A DNA stretch of 64,000 bases, taken from positions 1 to 64,000 of the forward strand of contig JAGGDC010000003.1 of assembly GCA_020809425.1 (NCBI GenBank). The letters run 5' to 3'. The translations under genes were made by a program, and so were the position numbers. Of the stretch, positions 10,477-21,733 are shown in pieces (the stretch's first letter is position 1; every line of letters starts with the position of its first letter). The stretch comes from Candidatus Synoicihabitans palmerolidicus (GTDB taxonomy: Bacteria; Verrucomicrobiota; Verrucomicrobiia; Opitutales; Opitutaceae). The notes under the pieces are model-generated. The model was not told the origin of the DNA. It searched no databases and saw nothing but the letters and a program-made list of their open reading frames with translations.

Positions 10477-12357
10477 ATGATCGCAGCTTCCACCGCGCCA
10501 CACACCTACATTATTGGCCATCGTAACCCCGATGCCGACGCCATTTGCTCCGCCATTGCTTACGCCGCTCTCAAAAACGCACTGGGCCAAACCGGTTTCG
10601 TGGCCGCTCGTTGTGGCAACACGAATGCGCGGATTGATACGATTCTAACACGGTTCAAGCAGCCCGCCCCCGTCTATCTCACCGATGTGACTCCACAGGT
10701 GCGCGATGTTATGATCGAGGATGTGGTCTCGATTTCGGCTGACGCCACTTGCGCCGAAGCCTTGGAGCTGGTCGACAAATACGATGTGAGAGTCCTGCCG
10801 GTCGTCAGCCCCGAACGCTACGTGAAAGGCCAACTGTCCATTTTTGATTTGGGTGGATTCTTCGTGCCCAAAGTGAGCGCTCCACGCGAGATGCGTAAAG
10901 TCGTCACGAGTCTCGATCAGATCGCCCGCGCACTCAAAGCCACGATCCTCAACCCGGTTCGCAGTGGAGAGGTGGAGGAATTATTCGTGCGTATCGGCGC
11001 CATGGATGTCCGATCATTTTGGAAGGTTTCCAAGGATGAGCATATTCCCTCCGAACGTTCCCTCGTTGTGGTGGGAGATCGCTGGGACATTCAGCAACGC
11101 TCCATTCAAAACGGCGTTCGGGCGCTCATTATCACCGGCAACCTGCCGGTCGAGGAAGAGGTCGTGTCGCAGGCCACCGCCGCTGGCATTGCGATTTTGG
11201 TCAGCCCTCACGATACAGCCACGACGGCGTGGTCCATCCGCACTGCGTCCAGTATCAAGCCCCTGATTCAAGCGAAATTTTATTCCCTCAGTCCCGAGAC
11301 TCGCCTCTCTGACCTTCGCAAGAAATTGGCCGTCTCTTCCGCTGCCGCCTTCATGGTGCTCAACGATGACGGTAGATTGGCGGGAATTCTCACGAAAACG
11401 GACGTCCTCCGTCCGGTGAAGCGCCGTCTCGTGCTCGTTGATCACAACGAAATGACGCAGGCCGTGGCGGGTACGGACCAAGTCGAGAGCGCTGAAATCA
11501 TCGATCATCATCGTTTGGGCTCCCTCAACCCGGTCCACCCTATCTTGTTCATCAATGAGCCGGTGGGCTCAACGTGCACAATCGTTGCCGATCTCTACCG
11601 CCGTCACTCGATCAAGCCCACTCCTGCAATGGCGGGCATCATGATGCGTGGAATTATCTCGGACACCCCCCACCTGCGCAGTCCCACGTCCACCGAGAAG
11701 GACTCGGATATATTGCAATGGCTGTCTCAAATCGCAGGCGTGGATTCACAGGAGCTCGACGACGAAATCTTCGCCTCGGGTTCCGTGATTCTCACCAGTT
11801 CGCCCGAAAACGTCATCCGGTCCGACCACAAAGTATATGAGAAAGATGGCATCCGTTTCGCCGTCTCTCAGGTCGAGGAATTGGGCTTTGGGCATTTCTG
11901 GCAACATGCCCGCCCCCTCGCGGACGCGCTCGACTGCTTGTGTCGGGACGAGAAGTTAGTTTTCGCCTGCCTATTGATCACCGACATCAATACGCAAAAC
12001 TCCCTGCTTCTCGCCAAAGGCGACCCTGAGGTCATTGCTAGAATCACCTACCCTCACGTCGAGAAAGACGAGATATTCAACATGCCGGGGATCGTGAGTC
12101 GCAAAAAGCAACTTATTCCGTTTTTGGGCAGCATCCTCAAAGAAATGCAGGCGGAGGGCACCCTGCCTACAGCCCGCGGCAATACTACCGCTCCCTACAC
12201 CCACCTTCGGCCTGATCCTCCGGAACGTCCTTTCCCGGCCGTTCTGCCCACCCCTATTCTCCGATGTCCGACTTACCGGCTCCCTCCCTCCCCTCTGACT
12301 TCGTTCGCGATATCGTCGCCAGTGATATTTCCAACGGCCGCACGCCCCAAATCGTAA
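10477..12357 (+). CDS. CBS/DRTGG-domain family II (Mn-dependent) inorganic pyrophosphatase
   Basis: DHH motif IIGHRNPDADAICSAIAYA, EIIDHHRLG, DHHA2 C-terminus (MPGIVSRKKQLIPFLGSIL), CBS-like regions. The 3' end overlaps glnS. Confidence 0.9.
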   Translation: MIAASTAPHTYIIGHRNPDADAICSAIAYAALKNALGQTGFVAARCGNTNARIDTILTRFKQPAPVYLTDVTPQVRDVMIEDVVSISADATCAEALELVDKYDVRVLPVVSPERYVKGQLSIFDLGGFFVPKVSAPREMRKVVTSLDQIARALKATILNPVRSGEVEELFVRIGAMDVRSFWKVSKDEHIPSERSLVVVGDRWDIQQRSIQNGVRALIITGNLPVEEEVVSQATAAGIAILVSPHDTATTAWSIRTASSIKPLIQAKFYSLSPETRLSDLRKKLAVSSAAAFMVLNDDGRLAGILTKTDVLRPVKRRLVLVDHNEMTQAVAGTDQVESAEIIDHHRLGSLNPVHPILFINEPVGSTCTIVADLYRRHSIKPTPAMAGIMMRGIISDTPHLRSPTSTEKDSDILQWLSQIAGVDSQELDDEIFASGSVILTSSPENVIRSDHKVYEKDGIRFAVSQVEELGFGHFWQHARPLADALDCLCRDEKLVFACLLITDINTQNSLLLAKGDPEVIARITYPHVEKDEIFNMPGIVSRKKQLIPFLGSILKEMQAEGTLPTARGNTTAPYTHLRPDPPERPFPAVLPTPILRCPTYRLPPSPLTSFAISSPVIFPTAARPKS

Positions 12358-14036
12358 CCCGTTTTCCTCCCGAACCCAACGGCTACCTTCATCTCGGACA
12401 TGCGAAGTCGATTTGCCTGAATTGTGGTATCGCTCTCGAAAATCAGGGACGCTGCAACCTGCGCTTCGACGACACCAATCCGGTCAAGGAGGATACGGAA
12501 TTCGTACAATCCATCACGGCCGACATCCGTTGGCTCATCGGTGATTGGGCGGATGGAATTCTTGGCGAAAAACCAGTGGGCGCGCTTCCCTCCGCGCAGA
12601 CCGTCAATCGTATCGATGACTTCATTGCCCAGCCAGCTGCTCCGGGCACTTCGCCCGTGGAGCCCTTTTTCGCCAGTGACTATTTCGAACAACTCTACGT
12701 TTACGGCGAGAAGTTGATCGAAAAAGGCCGAGCATTCGTTTGCGATCTCACGGCAGCAGAAACCGATACGTATCGTGGGTCCCCCACCGAACCAGGTCGC
12801 GAAAGCCCACACCGCAACCGCTCCATTGCTGAAAATCGGGATCTATTCCGTCGGATGCGAGCCGGCGAATTCCCGGACGGAGCACGTACGCTGCGCGCAA
12901 AAATCGACATGGCGTCGCCCAACGTTTGGCTGCGTGATCCCTTGCTCTATCGGATACGTCACGTGGCTCATCATCACACTGGCGCGAGTTGGTGCATCTA
13001 CCCACTCTACGATTTTGCTCACTGCATCAGCGATTATCTAGAAGGAGTCACCCACTCGATTTGTACGCTTGAATTTGTGGTGCATCGGCCGCTTTACGAT
13101 TGGATGCTCGAATCGCTGGAGCTTCCGCGGGCTCGACCGCACCAATACGAATTCGCGAAGCTTAATCTTGCTTATACCCTTTTCAGTAAACGCCGCCTGA
13201 TGCGTTTGGTGCAGGAAAACCATGTGCAAGGTTGGGACGACCCTCGATTGCCGACCTTGGCGGGCTTGCGCCGTCGAGGCGTACCGGCTGTGGCAGTGCG
13301 CGAATTTGCTTACCGCATCGGGATCACCAAGTTTGATAGCCTCACGGAAGCCGCTGTATTCGAGGGCGTCATTCGCGACGACCTCAACACCCGTGCTGAG
13401 CGACGTTTGGGAGTGCTGAATCCCCTTAAGATCGTGCTCACCAACTTGGCCGCGGACGAGATCTATGATTGTGAAGCGACCAACCATCCCAAAGACGAAG
13501 GCTTGGGTAATCGTCCCGTGCGACTGACTCGCGAAGTCTACATTGAAGCTGACGATTTCGCCGAAATCCCATCTCCCAAATTTCGCCGCCTCAAACCCGG
13601 AGGCAGCGTGCGTCTGAAGTATGGCTGTATTGTCACCTACGAGAATGTGGTCAAAGATGAGGCGGAGAATTTGGTCGAAGTGCATTGCACTGCCGATCTG
13701 ACCACGCGCCGCGGACAGCCCAACTCAAACCAAAAGGTCAAAGGCACTATTCACTGGGTCAGCGCGGTCGATGCGGTGGAAGCCGAAATTCGTCTCTACG
13801 ACCGTTTGTTCACGGTGCCTGAGCCTGACAGCGAAGACGATTTCACCACCGTACTTAACCCGGATTCCTTGTTGACGGTGCAGGCGAAGGTGGAACCAGT
13901 GCTCGCTGAGGCTCCCCCCGGTACTTGTTACCAATTTGAACGCCTCGGTTACTTCACCCTCGACGCCAAAGAAAGTTCCCCGGCCCGTCCCGTCTTCAAT
14001 CGCACCATCACATTGCGCGATACTTGGGCGAAGTAG
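12264..14036 (+). CDS. glnS: Glutaminyl-tRNA synthetase
   Basis: PPEPNGYLHLGHAKSICLN (HIGH motif) and GlnRS C-terminal domain; 590 aa, intact. Confidence 0.96.
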   Translation: MSDLPAPSLPSDFVRDIVASDISNGRTPQIVTRFPPEPNGYLHLGHAKSICLNCGIALENQGRCNLRFDDTNPVKEDTEFVQSITADIRWLIGDWADGILGEKPVGALPSAQTVNRIDDFIAQPAAPGTSPVEPFFASDYFEQLYVYGEKLIEKGRAFVCDLTAAETDTYRGSPTEPGRESPHRNRSIAENRDLFRRMRAGEFPDGARTLRAKIDMASPNVWLRDPLLYRIRHVAHHHTGASWCIYPLYDFAHCISDYLEGVTHSICTLEFVVHRPLYDWMLESLELPRARPHQYEFAKLNLAYTLFSKRRLMRLVQENHVQGWDDPRLPTLAGLRRRGVPAVAVREFAYRIGITKFDSLTEAAVFEGVIRDDLNTRAERRLGVLNPLKIVLTNLAADEIYDCEATNHPKDEGLGNRPVRLTREVYIEADDFAEIPSPKFRRLKPGGSVRLKYGCIVTYENVVKDEAENLVEVHCTADLTTRRGQPNSNQKVKGTIHWVSAVDAVEAEIRLYDRLFTVPEPDSEDDFTTVLNPDSLLTVQAKVEPVLAEAPPGTCYQFERLGYFTLDAKESSPARPVFNRTITLRDTWAK

Positions 14037-14062
14037 TACCCCGTTTCCGGAGTATCATTTTC

Positions 14063-14432
14063 ATGACCTGCATACTGATCGCTGACGACAACCCTGATCT
14101 TCTTCAGGTCAATTCGATCTATCTTCGAGAGCAGGGTTTCCGAGTCCTCACCGCGGCGAACGGCGTTGAAGCGATTACCACGCTGCAGGAGGAGGCCCGT
14201 CGACGTATTCGTGCCCGATGTCCTGATGCCCGACAAGGAAGGCGTCGAGACCATCCTCGAAGTTCGTCGATCCCTGCCTGATCTCCCCATCATTGCGATT
14301 TCAGGAGGAGGCCATATTGGCCCGGTTGATTATTGGTCCATGGCCCGCACCGCAGGGGCCGACGCGACCCTTACCAAGCCAATTGCACCATCGGGACTGC
14401 TGTCCTTGATCCGCGAAATTCTTGCTCAGTAA
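14063..14432 (+). pseudogene. Response-regulator receiver domain, frameshifted near 14190-14210
   Basis: MTCILIADDNPDLLQVNSIYLREQGFRVLTAANGVEAI, then in another frame VDVFVPDVLMPDKEGVETILEVRRSLPDLPIIAISGGG...TKPI. Confidence 0.82.
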
Positions 14433-14440
14433 CTTGGGTC

Positions 14441-16032
14441 CTACGTTGGAGCGGTCGATGCTGGGTTTTTGAAGGCATACCCAGCGGCCAATTTGGTATA
14501 CTCCCTCACCTGATCCGCGATCCAATCTGCCCCGAGGTCGCGTTCTCTGGCCATCACTGCGGCCACTTGGGGGGCGGCGTCGATCGATCCTATCGCATCA
14601 AGCAGCAGCCAACGAGTCCGCCGAGCCAACACATCCTCCACCGTGCGCGCCATTTCATGCCGGCAATGCCAGACTACTTCAGCCACTGTCAGCGTCAGAC
14701 GCTCGTTGAGCAATTTATGCGCGTCCGTCCCCGTCTTCGCCAACTCTGCGCTCGCCGCAGCATCCGTGCCGTAGTTATCGCTCTTGCCGTGATCATGCAC
14801 CGTGCCTGCTCCTCCTGCTCCATGAATCCGTAGATCAATAGTCTGGCAGGAACGGGCGACTAGTTCCGCCACAATTTCAACCTGCTCCACCACGTCCTCG
14901 GCCATCTTCCGAGAAGTCGTCCACTTTCCCCCCGTGACGCTGATCAGGCCACTTTCACTTAGCATAATCGTGTGGTCTCGAGATAGGGCCGCGGTAGAGT
15001 TTACACCATTTTTGCGCACCAACGGGCGAAGTCCCGCATAGACACTCAAGACATCTGCATCCTTGGGTCCAACGTCAGATAGCGTTGCGCATGTTCCATC
15101 ACGAAATCCCGCTCTTCGGCTAGCGCTCTGGGTTCCAACACCGCCGTTTTACGTGGAGTATCCGTCGTGCCAACGATGACCCGATTTTGCCACGGGACCG
15201 CAAGCAACACGCGGCCGTCACTGGTTTTAGGGATCATGATTGCCGTATTCCCAGGCAGAAACTTTTGCGGCAAAACGATATGGATTCCCTGGCTCACCGC
15301 CACCACCGGGTTCGCATCCTCATCGCCGATTTGTCGTAGCTCATCCACGAATACACCAGTGGCATTGACCACCGACTTGGTTCGGAGCTCGAACTCCTCT
15401 CCCGCTTCCGCATCCCGTAGTCTGGCGCCTGTGACCCGTCCTTCCCGCTTTATCAGCGCGATGCACCGACAATAGTTTGTGACCACCGCACCTTGTTCCG
15501 CGGCCGTCATGGCGAGGTGAATGGCTAGCCGGGCGTCATCAAATTGACCATCGTGATAAATCACTCCATCGACGAGCCCCTCGGGCTCCACGGAGGGAAT
15601 CCGCTTCATCGTCTCCTCCCGGGACAGCCATCCGGATGGATCGAGTTCCAAATACCCGGCGAGTTGATCATAGACTTTCATGCCTATTCCGTAAAACGGA
15701 CCCTCCCACCAGTTGTACGTGGGAATCACAAATGCCATGTCTCGCACCAAATGGGGCGCATTTTTCGCCAACCTTCCGCGTTCTCTCAAGGCTTCCAGCA
15801 CAAGGGTGATGTTGCCTTGACGTAAGTAGCGCACGCCGCCGTGCACCAACTTGGGCGAACGGCTGGAAGTACCCTTGGCAAAATCCTCCGCCGCCACCAA
15901 TGCCACTCGATAGCCCCGCGAGGCGGCATCCACTGCCATGCCGAGTCCGCTGGCCCCGCCGCCCACGACCCAAAGGTCGAAAATCTCTCCTGATTGCAGT
16001 GCCGCTCAATTGGCCGATCGCTCGAAAATCAT
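14441..16032 (-). pseudogene. glpD: FAD-dependent glycerol-3-phosphate dehydrogenase
   Basis: VVGGGASGLGMAVDAASRGYRVALVAAEDFAKGTSSRSPKLVHGGVRYL. In-frame TGA near the start (SAN*AALQSGEIFDLWVVGGG). 1-bp frameshift at about 15048 (MQ-DVLSVYAGLRPLV). Confidence 0.9.
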
Positions 16033-17534
16033 GCTGGAGTCTCCTCGTCGATCCATGCTTTCGCTCGTTGCACCGCCCGGGCCCAATCATGGCGCAATCC
16101 CTCCATATCGCTTACCTCCCGTTTGAATCGCCGCGACTCCTTCCATTGCGCCGCAATTTCCGATCGGTTCTGCCACCATCCAATTCCCAGTCCGGCCAAA
16201 TAAGCCGCCCCCCAGGCGGTGGTCTCGACCTCAATCGGACGCACCACATCACACCCCAGCAAATCGGCCTGAATTTGCATCAGTTCATTACTCCGTGATG
16301 CGCCCCCATCCACGCGTAGTTCTTTCAATGCCAAGCCACTGTCCTTCTCCATCGCCGAGATCAGATCACCACTTTGCAGCGCGATACTTTCCAAAATAGC
16401 GCGACAAATATGGGCCCGATTCGTACCGCGCGTGAGTCCGACCAAGGTACCCCAGGCAAAGGGATCCCAATGCGGTGCGCCCAATCCCGTAAACGCCGGC
16501 ACCAGCACCGCTCCCCCCGCGTCCGGTACTGTCCCCGCCTCTTCACTAAGTTGTTCGGCACTTTCCACCAACCGTAATTCATCCCGCGCCCACTGCACTG
16601 CCGCGCCCGCCATAAAGACGGAACCTTCCAACGCGTACTCCATTCGTCCATTCAGGCGCCACGCCACCGTCGACAGTAAATTGTTACGCGATCGCACGAG
16701 GGTGGTTCCGGTCTGCATCAGCAGAAAACACCCGGTTCCGTAGGTGTTCTTGGCCATGCCCATTTCATAACAACCTTGACCAAACAACGCCGCTTGCTGA
16801 TCGCCGGCCACTCCGGTGATAGGAACCTCCGCGGTTGATAGTCCCGCCGCCACTCGCCCAAAATTCCCCGCCGAATCCCTCACCTCCGGCAACATGGCCC
16901 GGGGTACTCCGAAAAACGTCAACATCTCATCATCCCACTCGCCCGTTTCGATGTTCAATAAAAGAGTTCGGGACGCGTTACTCGCATCCGTAGCATGCAC
17001 AACACCGCCCGTGAGGTTCCAAATCAACCAAGTATCGATCGTGCCAGCCAGTAGTTCACCACGCTCGCCTCGTTCCCGCAATCCAGGGTGTTGGCGAAGC
17101 AGCCAAGCCAACTTGGAACCGATAAAATACGGATCTAACCTCAAACCAGTGATTTACGCTATCCGCGACTCATGGCCTTCCCGTCGCCATTGCGCGCAAT
17201 CATCCGCCGTACGTCGATCTTGCCACACGATGTCCGGGGCGACGGCTTTGCCTGTAGCCCGCTCCCATACGACCAAGGTTTCGCGTTGGTGGGTCACGCC
17301 GATAGCCGCGATGTCTCCAGCCACCACCCCGGCCTGTTTGAGCGCCGCATCCATGGTGTCGCGCTGAGTCTGCCAGATCTCGTTGGGGTCGTGCTCCACC
17401 CATCCCGGATGCGGATAATGCTGCTTAATCAACCGCTGGGCCACGGCCACATTATGTCCTAGATTATTGAATACAACAGCGCGGGACCTGGTGGTGCCTT
17501 GATCCAGCGCGAGAAGATAACGGAGTTCACTCAT
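16029..17534 (-). pseudogene. glpK: Glycerol kinase with in-frame TAA (17154-17156)
   Basis: MSELRYLLALDQGTTRSRAVVF...[25 protein letters not shown]; both halves are in the same frame. Stop overlaps the glpD start. Confidence 0.93.
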
Positions 17535-17563
17535 GGCGGGGATATTCAGCTGATATTACCGGT

Positions 17564-18595
17564 TCATGCGTCCCGGTACACTCCCATTGGCGACGTCAAG
17601 CGGCTAGTGCACAGTTTTTTGTATAATAGCATGAAAGACTTCAGCGGGAGACTGTCCGTCGAGCCCGATGCGAGGGCGATTTGGCCTTTGGTGACGGTGT
17701 TAAAGTCGATGCCTTTAGGGAAGTATTCCCGGATCAGACCGTTGATATTCGCGACCGCACCGCGCTGCCAAGGGCTGTGTGGATTGCAGAAGTAGACCGC
17801 CACTTTTGTGGCAAGGGAGAAGGCGGCATGTTGGGCCATTTCGCGGCCGTTGTCGTAGGTGAGGGTCTTGCGCAGGTGGGCGGGCAGGCGTTTGAAGGCC
17901 CGGATGAGAGCGTGGGCGACGCTGATTGCGTCTTTGGCGCCGCCCAACGGGACGATCATCACGTAGCGGGAGACCCGTTCGGTGATGACCAAAATGGCGG
18001 TGTGATTGCCCGCACCCATGACCAAGTCGGCCTCCCAGTGTTCGGGCACCTCCCGGCGCTCTACCTCAGCGGGTCGCTCGCCGATATTGATCGCGCCCGG
18101 CAACTGGCCCGAGAGCTTGCCCTTGGCGCGGGGGGCGGGACTGCGCCGGGGCTTCTTGCGCCGCAAATAAGCGATCAACTCCTTCTTAACCGAGCCTTTG
18201 GCGTGGACGTAGATGAAGTCGTAGATGGTTTCGTGGCTCACGCGTCGGGTCAAATCAAGGCCATGACGTCGTCTCAAGGCGACTTCGATTTGCTTGGACG
18301 TAGCGCCGGTGGCAAACAGGGCCAGCACCTCGTCGCGCAAGGCGGGCGTGTCGGCGACTTTGTTGCGCACGGCGCACTTGGGCCGACGGCAAGCGCGAGT
18401 CTGCGCATCCATGCCGCTGTAGCTGGAGCGCCCGCCGTTGCGGGTGATCTCGCGATTGACCACCGAGGCGTCGCGGCCGAGGGCGGCGGCAAGCTGAGCG
18501 CCGCTTTTGCCCTGGGCCCTGGGCCAAACCGGCATGAATCGCCTCGCGTTCCTTGGCGGTGATGCGCCGTTGTATTTTTGCCACCACTCCGACAT
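17564..18595 (-). pseudogene. IS30-family transposase, frameshifted at both ends
   Basis: HWEADLVMGAGNHTAILVITERVSRYVMIVPL, TYDNGREMAQHAAF, NPHSPWQRGAVANINGLIREYFPKG. N-terminus in another frame (MVAKIQRRITAKEREAIHAGLAQG) and C-terminus in another frame (RIGLDGQSPAEVFHAII). Confidence 0.88.
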
Positions 18596-18634
18596 CCTCT
18601 ATTCTGCGCCCACGACGCTAGCGCGGAGTTTTTC

Positions 18635-18686
18635 CCAGAGAGAAGACGACCGGCCCGGCAAGCCGGGCCGGTCGTCTTCTCTCTGG
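18635..18686. repeat. Perfect 25-bp inverted repeat with 2-nt loop
   Basis: ccagagagaagacgaccggcccggc-aa-gccgggccggtcgtcttctctctgg. Confidence 0.95.
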
Positions 18687-18757
18687 CTTGTGTATAGCTA
18701 GAGCCTATCCCGCTGGTACAAGTCGTTGGTGATAAGCTGTAAGCGTGATAAAAAAGA

Positions 18758-18790
18758 GGCCTAACCCGGGAGTAAATCCTGGGTTAGGCC
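18758..18790 (-). terminator. Hairpin upstream of transposase B
   Basis: GGCCTAACCC-gggagtaaatcct-GGGTTAGGCC; minus-strand U-tract (tcttttttatc). Confidence 0.6.
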
Positions 18791-18808
18791 CAAAAACGGC
18801 GTCTATGC

Positions 18809-20332
18809 TTGGGTGTGAAACTAATACACAAAGCCGTCGGAGATGAAATTGCCCTGCAGAGCTGGCTGCGTCCAGCGCTTACGACTGTCGGGCCGAACAA
18901 AGATTACGGGCAGTTTCGCGAGCAGCTCGATGCGGTGGACCGAGTGCTGCGAGCCAGCCACCTTGAATCGATGGCGATGGACTTCGCGCGGGTGGGCTTC
19001 GAGTCGGTCGACGCCGGGCAGCTGCGCCGTCGCCTGGAGTTCGCGCGCAAGGCGCTGCGGGTGAATATGTTGCGTATGCTGTTGGGAAACATGCCTTTTC
19101 GGCAACTCTCGCGCACGATTGCATCGAGCGACTGGCTGGCCGACTTCTGCGGGGTGCGCACGATTGAGGGCATCAAGGGCGTTTCCAAGAGCGTGTTGGA
19201 GCGAGCTTCGCAGTGCTTTACCGCCGAACTGGTGCGGTGGATGGGTCAGGTGTTTATCGAGATGGTCGCCGAGGCGGACCGGGCGGCCGAACTCGGTCTG
19301 GCCGAGCCGCAGGCGATGGAGACGTGCCTGGTGGACTCGACCTGCTGGCCCACCAACATCCACTTTCCGGTGGATTGGGTGCTGCTGCGCGATGTGAGCC
19401 GAACCCTGCTCAAGGCGGTGATCCTGATCCGCCGGGCCGGCATGCGTGCACGCATGCCGGCGGAGCCGGAGGTCTTCGCCCGACAGATGAACCGGCTGTG
19501 CATTGAGATGACGCACCCCCGACGGCGTGCGAATGCCAAACGAGCGCGCAAGCAGGTGCTACGCAAGATGAAGCGACTGTTGCGCACCATCGGTGAACAC
19601 GCCCAGCGACACCGCGACCGCCTGGACCAAGAGTATGCGTCGACCCACACCTCCGCGCGACAGGCCGCTCGCATCGTCGAATGCATCGTCGAATGCATCG
19701 ACGAATGCATCGACGCGATGTTGGCTCAGATGCCCGCAACGATCAACCAGGCCCACGAACGCATCATCGGCGCGCGACCAGTGCCCAACGCCGAGAAGAT
19801 CCTCCGCGTCTACGAACCCGACGTGCAGACCGTGGTCCGGGGCAAGGCGTCCGGCGAGGTCGAGTTTGGCAACACCCTCATGATCAGTGAGAACGTGACG
19901 GGATTGATCACCGATTGGCAGTTGTATCAGGGAATGACTCCGGCCGAATGGCGCCAGTTGAGCGAAAGCTTTGATCGTCAGAATCAGTTCGACGTGAGCA
20001 CGCCGATCACCGCCGCGGGCACCGACCGGGGCTTCTCGACCAAGCGGATGCGTCAGATCCTGGCCGCTGCGGGCATCTACGACGCGACCTGCCCGCGCGA
20101 TCCTCAAGAACTGAAGCAACGTATGACGGAACCAAAGTTCATCCAATTACAACGCCGCCGGGCCTAGACTGAGGCCCGCATTGCCATCCTCAAGCAGCGT
20201 CAAGGCAAGCGTTTGCGAGCCAAGGGCTTTATGCACCGCTACCTCACGATAGCATGGAGCGTCCTCGGCCACAACCTCTGGCTGATCGCCAGACTGCTGG
20301 CCGACCAGCCGCCACTGGCCCAAGCGGCCTGA
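18809..20332 (+). pseudogene. Transposase of IS copy B with in-frame TAG (20165-20167)
   Basis: RRA*TEARIAILKQRQGKRL; copy A has TCG (Ser) at the same codon. Frame continues to TGA at 20330-20332. Confidence 0.88.
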
Positions 20333-20545
20333 GGTTATCACCAAAATCACTCCGTCACGATGCCCAATCGGATCACCGGAGGGCTTCGCGTGGCTGCGCT
20401 CCGGAGCACATCCACATTGAGGATTCCTTCACGCAACGTATTTGCGTTTCAAGAGGTGGAATCCGCTCTTTCCGCTTCATAATCCTGTGAACGAAAATCT
20501 CCTCACGATCCTACGCACGAAAATCGGGGTAAATGGGACAGGCTC

Positions 20546-20822
20546 TACCTGGCGGTAGCCTGGAGCATCCTCGGTCACAACCTGTGGCTCATCGCCCGAC
20601 TGCTGGCCGACCAACCACCAAGCCTACTCCAACGATAAACAATAAACCGGCTGCCGGAGGTTCCCTCATGGAAACGATCCAGGCACTGACTGCTGCGACA
20701 CTGCAATTTAGCCATTAAATTGCATCTGCGCGCGCCTACATCCGCCATTGGTAGCCGGAAATCCGCTCAAAAAATCGGCTTTCCTGCCCCCCTTCCAACA
20801 TCAGGGTAAATGGGACACGCTC
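20546..20822 (+). mobile_element. Truncated 3' end of a third IS copy (type A)
   Basis: tacctggcggtagcctggagc...gggtaaatgggacacgctcc matches 3379..3681 of copy A and abuts the right end of copy B. Confidence 0.85.
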
Positions 20823-20849
20823 CAGCTATCAACTCGATGGAGGAGGGGA

Positions 20850-21560
20850 GCCATGGCTCCCCTATGTCACCGCCACCTGCGCCGTCTTTGGCATCCTCAA
20901 CGCCCGGGGGCTTCCCCGTCGATTCGCCACTCATCTCCCAGACCCCACTTCATCCAAGACTCCTCCGTCCCGCGGCGCCCCCACTCTTGAAGCCGCCCGC
21001 GTCCTCTGCCGCCCCCCCTCCTACTCTTCTGTCTGGGGGTCGACTTCGTCATCGCATCCAACATGGCGTTCTACGGGTTCTACCCCCTCTACCTCACCAA
21101 CCAGGTCGGCATCGACGAACGCTGGATCGGACTCATTTCTTCCACCGGAGTCGCCCTCGAGATTCTCTACGTGCTCGGGCTCGAACGCCTCCGCCGGCGG
21201 TTTGGTTTCGGAGGGATCATCATATTAGGCGGCGCCGCCAGCGTCTTCCGCCTCGCCTGTCTCGCCTTCCTCCCCACGCCCTTCTTCGCCACCTGCTTTC
21301 AAGCCGTTCACGGTCTCACCATCGTCGCGTTCATGATCGTCCCCGTCATGTATCTCAACGCCCACGCCGAAGAAGGCTTCCGCAACTCCATCCAAGGCCT
21401 GTACGTCATGCTCGTCGCCGGCCTCTTCTCCATCATCGGCAACATCGTCTCCGGCCAACTCGCCGAAATCGGCCTGCTCACCCTCTACCGCGGCGCCCTT
21501 CTCAGCTGCCTCCTCGGCCTCGCCCTCATAGCCCTCTCCTTCCGCCTCACCCCCAAACAC
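20850..21560 (+). pseudogene. MFS transporter, 5'-truncated by the IS and frameshifted near 21035
   Basis: MAFYGFYPLYLTNQVGIDERWIGLISSTGVALEILY...; upstream coding remains PWLPYVTATCAVFGILNARGLPRRF lie in another frame. Confidence 0.75.
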
Positions 21561-21613
21561 CCCACCTCCACCCCTAACCTCACCTCTCCCACCTGCTCCG
21601 CCCCGCCCACCTT

Positions 21614-21638
21614 GATTTTAACCATATTGGTTAAAATC
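21614..21638. promoter_or_regulatory. Palindromic operator-like site GATTTTAACC-ATATT-GGTTAAAATC
   Basis: Perfect 10-bp arms, 5-nt spacer, about 96 bp upstream of the glyoxalase/dioxygenase pseudogene start. Confidence 0.6.
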
Positions 21639-21733
21639 CCCCCATTCCAACCGCCCCCATGCTCGACTGGGCGCACACCCGGAGGAAATGCGCCGACCAG
21701 TGGACGCCGCCACCGACCTGAGCATCGTAGCCT

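Larger units (their letters stand above)
18701..20545 (+). mobile_element. Insertion sequence copy B (same IS family as copy A)
   Basis: Left end gagcctatccc, right end gggtaaatgggacaggctc. Transposase near-identical to copy A. Confidence 0.82.
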
